Shown here: positions 48,866-59,145 of the stretch, piece after piece | How positions within the stretch are numbered: position 1 is the stretch's first letter | Layout: each line of letters opens with the position of its first letter | Assembly: GCA_003344405.1 (NCBI GenBank) | Contig: NOWV01000299.1 | Location: 1-59,145, forward strand | Direction of reading: 5' to 3' | DNA: 59,145 nucleotides | Source: Trichoplax sp. H2 | Lineage: Eukaryota > Placozoa > Uniplacotomia > Trichoplacea | The notes under the pieces: generated by a model | Seen by the model: the letters and a program-made list of their open reading frames with translations, nothing else | Database searches by the model: none | Told to the model about the DNA's origin: nothing | Position numbers and translations under genes: made by a program

Positions 48866-51800
48866 AAAAATAGAATTGAATATTTTAGTTATTATAGTGT
48901 AATTATTTTTTGCCCTCGAATCAAAGCCCTGATGATGTTATATTAACTAAAAATAAATCAGATCTGTAGTGAATAAGACGTAATACATTTCCATCGATAT
49001 TAACAATTTCGGATCATATATATGTTAAATAAGTGCCAATTTAGGGAGTGTATGGCTGTATTACCAGTTGATTCTATATTAATACACTGGCATCATATTA
49101 TTAGACATCAAATACAATTGTTATAATCCACGATCTAAGATCACATATTATTATGACAAACTAAACGTGATACAGCCTGGTAGCACCATAAAGTTGACTA
49201 TGTAATTAAAAAATTGCTATTTAATGGGCAGTTTGCAAAATGACGGATTTCGTCGTATACGGTCACGTTCTTATATATTACTGGGAACTGGGAAGCATTA
49301 CAAAATTGATTCTACAATAAATGTCCTGTACCAAGTTGGCAGGAAATTAATTGCAGCACTAACTACATTCATTTATACTCGTATCATTTATGATCATGAA
49401 TAAATTGATGGCAAATTATTTATGTAACATGGATTCATTTTTTTGGTTCTTTTTGAATTTTTTAAAATGTATGATGTGACAGTGTATGTTACACATTATC
49501 TAACTACATTACATTTATTCAGCTTAGGAATTTATGTTGTAATTAGAGAAAAGAAGCTAATTTATTAGTGAAATAATAATTTACGTTATTCATGTAAAAA
49601 TCCTTAAATATTTTAACAACACAGCGGCATATTAAGAATGTTCTTCCTTAGAACTTTTTATCATACAGAGAGTCACAAATGGGAAATTATTGAAATAACA
49701 TACCGTATATATGGTTTCTAGCAGGTTAATATAGTGTGGCAACCTTTGATTTTACAGAACTAGTGTTACTATTTAGATAACTTTCAATACCTCTAATATA
49801 CGGAATTTTGATGGCCAATGCGATCATTAATTATAAATTAAAATCCACTAATGCCACTATATCACCGTAAAGATCGTATTTATAACCATGGTATTTACTT
49901 TGATCAAACCATTATCTAGATTCAATATTTTCATATTTATCAGATGATACAACTTAGCGATAATCTGATAGTCTCAACAATCGATAGTAACATATTAAAT
50001 GCTACCGCCATGTCGTTAACGATTTTGTTACATATGGGATACAATATTGATAAAAATAATTGGCTAAATTCAGTATTTACAAACTATTTTGAACAGATGA
50101 GGTAGATATGCGCGAATGATCAGTTAAATATTAGACCATAACATGAAAAGAACCAAATACCATGTTGCTACTATTCATAAATAATCTCGATAGTAAAATT
50201 TTATTTTAATTAGTTTAAAAGTTATCTTAATTCCCAAAGCTTCAGAATTTATTCTAAAAAATCTTGGAATGCATACGTACAATCTATGATTAAATGATTA
50301 TGCATTCTATCGCCGTATATCATCCTAAATTTACGACTTTAATAAAATCATTAGCTTAATTATCTGTACAGTTCTACAATGTGAAAGTTATTGGTCGATA
50401 TTTTACATCAAAGTAATGCATCTTTCTGCTTAATTGTTTACCAATATGTGGCCCAAAATTTCGCTTTATTATACGATCAAATAATTAACTTACTCCTGAT
50501 ATACGAGTGTACGTGTATTTTAAACCTACTGGAGTCTTTAGGACAGCCTTATTTCTACTGTGAGCTGAATTGCTGTAGCTAGAATATAATTACTATTTAA
50601 GTAAACAGTCCTTTTATGTTAAATCTATAAAATATTACTTGATCACACGACATTTCATTTGGCTATTCAAGTAAATAATCCTGATCTGTCCATAGAATAT
50701 ATGGCTACAATAAAGCTTGCTTCTAGCCCTATTATAGCCAGTAACTAGAACAAATTTGATTTCGTTTAAGCAAAGTAATCCTGATATATTCAAAATATAG
50801 ACTAGGATATGAAAGTGGTAGTTATTGTAACCCTTCCCATATTCCTAAAGAGATAATTTATCTTGTGATTCGCAATTTACTTACAGAAATCTAAGTCATT
50901 TTTTAATTTTTTTAATTACTACAAAGCACCTTACAGATATCAGCAAATTGTCGAATTAATCAAGAATAATCTTAATTAATATCAGTTATAATTAATAGCT
51001 CCCGTCTGGATTATAGAAATAGTTTCTCGCTCAATAGCTGAGGAGACTATTACGGTAATAAATATCTTAAACTGGCAAATAGACAGCCTTTGCAATTAAT
51101 TCTTTGAATTCTTATCAATACTGATTGAACACTAACAAGCCTCTCTCTGGTTTATGCCAATTTTACTCAACTTATTTCTTACAGTGATTTATAAATAGCA
51201 TTTATTAACCTGAAGAAATAAAATACTCGTATTGCCACCCTTTTCTTGATGATTAATTACTACTTGTTTCGATATAAGCTCATTAACCTATAGTAATATA
51301 ATGCAGTTCAAGCTTTACTCACTTCAAAATTTAAATTTAAAAATAAGATATAAGTATGGAGCTGTTGTTTATAATCCAAATAGTAATCGAATTTTAGAGA
51401 TTGTACAACAGCAATGAAAGGTAATGAATTGAAATTTGGTTAAAAATGTTTACGATGCGGTCCCAGTAATCTCAATCAGCGACGACGATCTTAAAAAAGT
51501 TACCAACTCAAATTTAGCTTATTCTCTATTAGTTGTCACTATTTTAGTATCATTCAATTTTAGTTAAAAAGTACAATGAATGCTTCTATTTCAAGCCAAT
51601 TAAGGTATATGAACAAAATGATGAGAGAATGGTGAAAATAACATATTGCTTATACTTACGGAAACATTGATGGTGGGCTTGGTTGCAAGAATTTCCAGCA
51701 GAGTCTTGAGATATCCCATAACTACTACTTAAGTACTATTTAATATGGATAAGAAATAAGATATTACATGACAAAATATTTTAAGGGATTCGATATGGTA

Positions 51801-53300
51801 AACCTGAAAATTATAAAAGATTTCGATCGATACTTGATGAATATTTGCTAAATTTCTTTCATTGTAAAACTGTAAGTTATAACTTTAATTTGACTATCTC
51901 ACATTGATCTACCAGTGAATTCGATATAACATACTGACTCTCTATATTTATTCTATCAGCATTGTAAAGGATCACGGTCACTCACGTAAGATGTTGAAAT
52001 GAGTAGAGTTAGTAATATCGAACTTGTAGTGGTTAATTTCGGCATGGTACGATAACTAAAAGTAGTTCTAGATAAAATATATTAAATAGCAGCGGTTGAT
52101 TTATGAGTCAAAGTCCGAACTGAATTCGCATGCGATGATCGCAATAAGACGAAACTTGCATTCTTTCACCACTTATAAACTTAATTGGTTCCAATTACTT
52201 CCTTTAAAGAGCCATCGGAATGAAGAAAATGATCGGTGATCTATTTTTGAATATTAATTTGAATGTATTGATATCTTATAATCAAATAGTCGATTCAATT
52301 AAAGATAATTACAAATTCATTTTCATGTTCAACTATTCTATTTAGTAATAGCATGTCTTTATTTATGATTATTACTATCAATCGAAAAAGGCGATCGATT
52401 TTTTAATAGATTAATATCGATGATATCGCACCTTGATGATAAACTATGAAATAAATCAATTTTATTTACCCTAATTGATTCGATTTTAAGCAGGTGTCTA
52501 ATAAGTTGTTTTCAATCTTTTTTATCGCATTGTTTACATTGTCGTGGAGAAAATCTTTTCATCCATTTTAAGTTCTTTTTTCTTTAGCCAAAAATGTGAA
52601 GAAATATCGTTATACAGTACATGGATAGTATGATATACGTTTGCAATATTTCAATCATACTATCAAATAAGTTTTGCAGCAGTATTTAATTTATTGCATA
52701 AGAGCGATTCCAGACAGGTCAGATTATTTCTTCATGTTTGTATCCTATCCATGTGGAATTATTAAGAGAGATTGCATGCATGCAAGGGATTAAAATTTTG
52801 ATCGAAATTGGATTGTTAAAAACTCTTACACTCTTTATCCATCATATAACCAATTCGTATCAGAAAATTTTTAGCAGTCTTCATTTTTATTAACGACCGA
52901 ATCAAAAATATCGCCTTGCATTCATAATTATAATAATTATTATTCCCATTTCTTTCTAACAGGCCAAATTAATCACGATAATCCGTTGATACCTAGCAAC
53001 GAATCATAATGCCCATAATATCCGGAATGATCCTTTAGCCTAACTGCATGATACGGTGTATTTTAGGGCATTGGTCGTATAGGGTTGCGTGCTACTGTAT
53101 TACTTATATTGATCAAATTACTCGTCAATGATCGATGGAATGATTTTTCATTCATTCCTTTTATTAGTTTATTAGAGTGTTTATGATTTATCTAGTTTCG
53201 AGGAATCCTTTTCCAGCGGAAAGTTAGGAAGCGAGTTTATTATATGATAATTATCCACCCGCTTGTGATACCTTGCCAATACTTTTTATAATTAGAGCAT
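48866..53300. other. Upstream of gene C; first exon(s) not located
   Basis: The missing start of gene C should be here on the minus strand. One candidate, reading MGYLKTLLEILATKPTINVS from 51722 downward to a GTAAGT donor near 51662, ends in phase 0 and would need another exon before CTLD1; the support is weak. Nothing else was recognised. Confidence 0.3.
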
Positions 53301-53700
53301 GTTTGTTACGGCACAGCATCTTACTCGTTATGGATCATTAAAAACTAAATCACGCAATTACTAGCCCCTGCTGCAACATCGCCTATAAATACAGGTGCAT
53401 CATGAGCAATGCCAGTAGAAGGACGTCGATGAAATAAAGAGCTTGTAGTATTTATAGTAAGCTGTAGAATCAGAAGGTATTTCAATGTGTGAAGGTGCAC
53501 GAGCACAACGATGTAACAAGTCTAGCTCTGACAAATCCTAGAATTGTCATACCAGGGACTACTCTATTTCTATTCTTATAGTTTTCATGCTTGATCGTTA
53601 ACTTAATATGGTATATTGCTGTCCCTAACTTCGATAGAAACATGCGTCCAAAATCCTATCTCGTTAAGACTGAGTCAAAATTTCAATTAAAGACGTATTT
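53300..53700 (-). pseudogene. Possible coding remnant of unknown origin
   Basis: On the minus strand, one frame reads DLSELDLLHRCARAPSHIEI and onward, and after a one-base shift another reads FHRRPSTGIAHDAPVFIGDV to a stop near 53365. Amino-acid composition and codon use look protein-like across both frames, unlike the surrounding DNA. The family was not recognised. It may be a broken gene end or the interior of the nearby LTR element. Confidence 0.3.
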
Positions 53701-53821
53701 GCTACAAAAACTATGAAAAAAGAAGTAGAGTCGTCAACGTCTACGTAACATCTACACTGCATACTAGATCGATCCAGCGTTTGTTAACAGCTACGAATAC
53801 GTGGCTGAAATTGTTTGTTAC

Positions 53822-54229
53822 TGTGAGATTGATAGATCAAGAATCTTCCAAACTTTAGAAAATTAAGATTTATTGAACAAAACCTCGTTTACAAAGATAC
53901 AACGTAATCGATTAGCTGAGGACCTCTAACGAGAAAGAACTCTCTTACTATACTAAACTACTCGTTTATATACTTTTCCGCGTTTAGAGTCTTAATACCT
54001 TTACTTACTACACACTTCAGTATTAGCATCTCAAATACAGGATAGTTTACAGCTTTTATGTGAAGCTCTAGTGTGAGCACTGTAGCGCTCCTCTTCAAAA
54101 GGATTCCAGTTTACTAAGCTAGCTATATTGAATACTTAAGCCTCTAACGAGAATATCTATCCTATGTTGAACACAACACCTACGGTAGACATTACTAAAT
54201 ATATCATCAACTTAGAATATAATATTACA
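53822..54229 (-). mobile_element. Decayed LTR-like sequence, family 4
   Basis: On the minus strand it starts TGTAATATTATA and ends ATCTCACA, like family 1. It has TATATAAAC, then GTTCAATAAATCTT and CTAAAGTTTGGAA in the same order as CAATAAAGCCC and CTAAAATTTGGAA of family 1. The flanks (GTTAC and CTGCC) do not match, so a solo LTR cannot be proved; it may be one LTR of a decayed element. Confidence 0.5.
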
Positions 54230-54417
54230 CTGCCTTAAAGTTACTAAAGCTCTACTTAGAAGTAGTAAATTTAGATCAAGAATGTTATTCAAATGAATAC
54301 GACTGATTTGGAAAACAGACACGGAAGATCGTTGCTGAGACGCTCCTTTTCGACATTTTTGGCCTTATCTGGTATGAAAAGTCCGTCCATCCGATGTACG
54401 ATGCTCACCACCAGTCA

Positions 54418-54702
54418 CTAGCAGCTCAGTAATGTTCTCCAAAATCTTAGGTAGCAGACAGAAAGACGCTGGAAAAATGGAATTACTGTACAGTACAGTA
54501 CTGTACAATTCATACTGTGCCGTACAGTTAAAGCAGTAGTCCATGGTACGATACCGTCGATAGGGTTACAATCCTGTACTAGGACAGTAGGACTATATGG
54601 GGCTATACTGAGTGTGTAGCAAGTAGAATCCAAGTTGGCCACCATTATCAAAGCCAAGGTTTCATCAAACTCCATCCAAATATTTAAATTGTCGCAGCTC
54701 AA
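54418..54702 (-). other. Open frame of unknown origin with a palindromic core
   Basis: A 94-codon frame with start and stop. It is richer in G and C than its surroundings and encodes no domain I recognise. A 14-bp perfect palindrome GTACAGTACTGTAC sits at 54493-54506 with further GTACAGT words nearby. It could be a transposon remnant. Confidence 0.25.
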
Positions 54703-57506
54703 CTTTCAAGCTATTCTTCCATCATGGCTGAGGTAATTATAGATCAATACTGTTCAAAATAGACAGTTAAAATTAGTAATCAGTGTTATTGGATAGACGA
54801 TACTCCATAAGCCTTTCGAAACTTCATGGAGACTAGAAGAAATAGTTTGTAGCATTTTACTTTCGTAATTCATGAAAGCAAGGAGAATATCTCTCGAGAT
54901 ACTTCACCTAGTGGCAGTGGCAGTCTATTTCGGTTAAACCTTAAACGAATCATTCACCCTCTTCCATGATAGATACTACTGCAGTATACCACCGTTGCAA
55001 TGGCTATGACACATGTGTTGTACATTGTACTCGTATAGTAACTATAGTCCATTAGTATAGTCTCCAGTTGACGATTGACGATGATGAAATTCGATAAGGT
55101 TGCACAAGTCTTCATCTTCAAACTAAAAATAAAAACAATAGTGCAAGATTCATTTTAAAGTCTTGAAAACAAATTTTTATAGGCCCTAGAATTAAAATAC
55201 ATGACGGTAGGCTATTCGATCATGAGTCGTAGTGCTGCCTGTCATGGATTTCTTCCTTAATTGTCATTCCTCAACTCTTGTCTACCTTTTCTACTATACA
55301 CTAACTGTAAAATAGACATCAATTCTTTTTAACAATCGATAGATTACACCTTCGATCGAGTAAACCCCTAGGTAATTCTGCTTTACTATTAGATGAATAA
55401 ATAGATTCATCTCAATCACACGGTAGCCACTAGATGAGTTGTACCTTATCCCTGATGGTGGTCATAGTCACTACCATGAATATGGAGCTGGCAACACAGT
55501 CGATGTATGATAAACTCACAACAGTCTACATGTACAATGTAGTAGCTGATCGACATTATTCTTCAATGAAAGTAATAAATATCCCCTAATGATATGCTTT
55601 TTCTATTTATACCAGCAACTCCAATCTGATTTGTTGAAATTGATTTCTAGGTAAGTTGATCATGGCGACGAGCAAACGTAGCACTATATGTAAATCTTCT
55701 TGAAACTTTTGCTGTACATCAGTTATCGTATCTTAATGTTGCAATAGTAGTCATAGGTACAATGCATGATCTCTAAATTTTCAATATGAACCTTTCCAAG
55801 TTTTAGATAAGGGTAGTACATAAAGATTTAGTGTAGATATTAAAAATGCTAATAATCGCAGTCTAATCAAGTCTATAGAAAGGAAAAAACTTATCGCATT
55901 TCAGTACCACCCTGTTGTGAATTCGGAAGGAATTAATATTTAATGAATTATATATTTTATGCTCTATTATATAGAATTGAAGGCTTATATAGCGTGGCCG
56001 TTAGCGATAAAGATGGTGTACCTATAGTTTATGGTAATAAGTTTTGAAATTAATACTAGATTATTATGCAGTTGGTTTGGCAGTATCGAAATACCACTAG
56101 CGTACAATATATATAGTCATAAAATCAGTTTGACAATAAAAAAGATCTTGTACAGTACTTGAATCACGATCTTGGCTAAATGAATTAAAATTTTACATAA
56201 TCTCACTTTATGATCATATGGGTTCGTAGTTACATCGCAGAATATACCTGAAGTTGATGTCAAAGGCATTTTACCAGCCATAAACGGTATCATCGATCAG
56301 GTAGGATGATTGACTATTCATTTGACTAAAATAAGTTCTTGGCTATAATCTAACCGTCAATACAAGTGTATAGAATGAGTTATGAAGATATATTAATCCT
56401 TAAACAGTCATTCCTTGACTATTTCAACCCTATTCGAATGTCGTATAGGCTAGTAAACTTAGCATAACTGAAAGCAAGAGCTTGGTTGCTCAGTACAAGT
56501 CTTATCAGGTAATTTTCATCGTATGACATTACTAAAGTACCAATATATGATCATTTATCAATCGTAATTTACATACAATAGGTTATACTAATAAATCGAT
56601 CTCCAGTGTATATATCATTTGTAACAGCAAGGAAAGTAAATACGGGTAGGAAATGGTTATTACATTCAATCGATAGCTTAGTTTCTTTTATCTACAATTA
56701 GAAGTTCCTTAATATTTAATCCATAATTATTACCTCGATTAATTTTTATTCTGCTTTAGGATTAATCTTAACATTGGATGACGATGTTATGGATATCCTT
56801 GGTGACATCAAATCAGTCATTCGGTAACTTTCACTACAAATATGTGTGTTTATCATTTTTTTGTGGTTAAAATCTTGAAGCCGATTGAACAAAATTTCAA
56901 AAATAATTACGTTTACAAAACGCATAAAATTTTGAATATTTAATACTACTTTCGACAAAAATACCCCATTTACTTAGTATATTTTATTATCTATAATTAT
57001 ATATACACTATATTTAGTAAACTGTGTTAAAAATCTGTAATTGACATTTAATATTAGAGTACTATTATCAGCTAATAACTAAATAATATCTGTAAATTAA
57101 GACTTCATGGCTTAAATTTTACAATCTACCTTTGGAATTTCTTTCGAAAATTTTTATAATTTTGAATTATTTCATCAGTATTATAGCTACTCTTTTTGAA
57201 TGTATTTCTTGTATTCATATTCATCAATTTGACAGCTTCACATTTGCACAAAAGATCTGTGCTCAATGTTTTCGTTCATAATAGTAGTAATATAGTATCG
57301 TCAATCGTACTATTTTAAAATGTGAGTATTGTAACATCGGGTTTTAAGTATAATAAAGAAATGAAACATGATAAAAATCCTTCGAGAAGATAGCTCACTT
57401 CATTAATTACTACGTAATATTATCTCAGTTATCATTTGAAAGTATACTAGTGTAATTACTCATACTATCTATTTGTGGTGTAGTTAATTAATTAAAGAGT
57501 ACTTGC
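54703..57506. other. No recognised gene
   Basis: Around 54900-55120 (minus) short open stretches look less AT-rich, but stops interrupt them and no family was recognised. The rest is AT-rich with no clear feature. A 70-codon frame at 56746-56958 (minus) has no recognisable domain. Confidence 0.35.
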
Positions 57507-57673
57507 AATTTTTTGTATAACTGCATAATCAATGTTGCAGCTCTTACATTAGGTAATAATATACTTAGATATTTCCAGTAGGAAATTTAATAACTTACGA
57601 TTAAATAAATATAGTCGAAAAAGCCTGCTAGCAAAATTTTTTATTTATACAACTCGTACAGTAAGTATAATTC
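57507..57673. repeat. Left flank of filled site, duplicated at 58089-58255
   Basis: These 167 bases recur at 58089-58255 with one substitution. The first copy ends AATTC and runs into the LTR start TGTTACAG. The second copy runs from AATTC directly into unique sequence (gttaaactg). This fits two haplotypes placed end to end, occupied first and empty second. Confidence 0.78.
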
Positions 57674-58068
57674 TGTTACAGTGTTAAATACTGTATTACA
57701 GTAGAAATAACTATGTTAGGATAATTCTATTAGACTATCCTTATTTAGTTAACTTCTAATTTGGATATACTGTATTTTAATATAGCACTGACTTTTTATG
57801 ACAGTGACACTTATACACTTACTGAAATTAATAGTTCTAATAGGGAATGCAAATCATCTGCTTACAGTTCGAATCATTGTGATTGTAATTTACTTATAGT
57901 AGACTGTAAATTATCATGGAAATGTTCCGTGATAGGACATATCGTAATCTGACTATTCTGTATTAGTCATTATATGTCTATGTTCATAAATACTGTTGTC
58001 TGCATTAAGGGAGCAGTAGCTAAAATTAATATCTAATTCAGTAAATGATTCTAATGTTAATTGTATTA
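57674..58068 (+). mobile_element. Solo LTR, family 2, copy 3 (3' part lost in gap)
   Basis: It starts TGTTACAGTGTTAAATAC and follows the complete copy at 27933 for 395 bases until the gap. AATTC precedes it at 57669-57673 and is the predicted TSD. The 63-codon passenger frame (57761-57952) is kept. The TATATAAA and AATAAA signals would lie in the missing part. Confidence 0.85.
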
Positions 58069-58088
58069 NNNNNNNNNNNNNNNNNNNN
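58069..58088. other. Assembly gap (20 N)
   Basis: Twenty N characters, like the gap at 2945-2964, again at the join between an occupied and an empty LTR allele. About 235 bases of the LTR plus flank are hidden here if the copy is full length. Confidence 0.95.
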
Positions 58089-58255
58089 AATTTTTTGTAT
58101 AACTGCATAATCAATGTTGCAGCTCTTACATTAGGTAATAATATACTTAGATATTTCCAGTAGGAAATCTAATAACTTACGATTAAATAAATATAGTCGA
58201 AAAAGCCTGCTAGCAAAATTTTTTATTTATACAACTCGTACAGTAAGTATAATTC
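58089..58255. repeat. Empty-site allele of 57507-57673
   Basis: One difference in 167 bases from the left copy. The sequence passes the insertion point (after 58255) without any LTR, showing the pre-insertion state with a single AATTC. Confidence 0.78.
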
Positions 58256-59145
58256 GTTAAACTGAAAGTACTTGTCAATGTGACTGTTTGACTGCTGCAC
58301 TGTAACCCAGTCTCATTCCTAATAATAAACCTACTATAAATTTGTTACCCTGCTAATGCTGAATATTCAAGAAAGGTAGCTGATCTCAAATCATTTTTAA
58401 AATTTAGTACCATCAATGATAACTGATAGGTCTATTTTCAATAGGTCAGTAGTGCTATATTAATCAGTATATAACGAAAGGAAAGGATTTAGGAAAAACT
58501 ACTCCTATTTTTCATTTACACTTACGATATACAAGATAATTATGATTAATAAATACCGTAAATAGTTATTTTCAAGCATGCTATATTGTATCAACGGGCT
58601 TTTTTGAACTCTATCATTGGACATGATAGCGTTATAATTCAGTGAAATAGAGTCTATTTCCTTTTAGAGGTCGATACCAGTGACTACTGTATTAGTCACA
58701 ATACAACAGTTAAAACATAATTAGAAATTCGTCTATGATTTATCATTATGATTAGATGCATACGACATAATTATAAGAAGTAACTTTCGTATAAAACAAA
58801 CATACACAATACAATAATGACTAGATGTGCCTAATACAATCAATAACAGAGATATAAAATCTACGTTTTAACCTTCAATGCGATCAGACTAATTACATAC
58901 TGTATATTATCCATAGAAAGTACAAAATTTTTAAACGTGTATTAATCCCTAGTAGATAAGGTGCGTCCTTTTATTAACATGTAATCAGTTCTTTCCAACT
59001 ATAAGCGCAAGTAGGGCCATTCTTACGTACATTCCATATTCGACCTGTCGAAAGTACGCCGCACGTGGATCCGAATCTACTTCAATGCTAAATAGTAACG
59101 ATATATTATAAATATGTATATGCGATTAGGTGCGAATATGTCTTT
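58256..59145. other. No recognised feature
   Basis: AT-rich sequence to the window end; no exon chain, repeat end or RNA gene was recognised. Confidence 0.4.

Overview
The window is AT-rich, intron-rich eukaryotic nuclear DNA. It holds three large multi-exon genes. Each joins extracellular C-type lectin-like domains (CTLDs) to a GAIN/GPS module and a seven-transmembrane domain, so each reads as an adhesion-class GPCR. This architecture, the short symmetric exons, the strong base bias and the apparent high heterozygosity suggest an early-branching animal (a placozoan fits well; a cnidarian or sponge is possible). The species is inference. No tRNA, rRNA, CRISPR array or prokaryotic operon was seen.

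Layout: 1-491 is the end of a solo LTR. 492-6643 is intergenic apart from a heterozygous LTR insertion around the 20-N gap at 2945. Gene A (+, 6644-20653) encodes a signal peptide, five CTLDs, a Ser/Thr-rich 19-residue tandem repeat stalk, GAIN/GPS and 7TM. Its CTLD4 exon carries an in-frame TAA. 20.7-25.4 kb is intergenic with two solo LTRs. Gene B (-, 32907 down to 25736, perhaps 25459) encodes a signal peptide, two CTLDs, GAIN/GPS and 7TM, and has a solo LTR in the intron between the GPS and TM1. 32.9-41.9 kb is intergenic, with a solo LTR inserted at the junction of an old 300-bp tandem duplication. Gene C (-, 48852 or higher down to 41997) encodes two CTLDs, GAIN/GPS and 7TM; its first exon was not found and its GPS lacks the cleavage tripeptide. 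49-59 kb holds no confident gene, a decayed LTR-like element near 54 kb, and a second heterozygous LTR insertion at the 58069 gap.

The three receptors are paralogs. Their 7TM exons have the same phase series and nearly the same lengths (A and B: 104/103/151/67/67/86/127/42 nt), while the lectin regions have diverged in number and sequence. This looks like a fast-evolving family of lectin-headed surface receptors: the same signalling core with different recognition heads. Exon models were built by hand from splice signals and reading-frame continuity. Every exon join keeps frame, and the total coding lengths are multiples of three (1533 codons for A counting the TAA, 818 for B, 776 for partial C).
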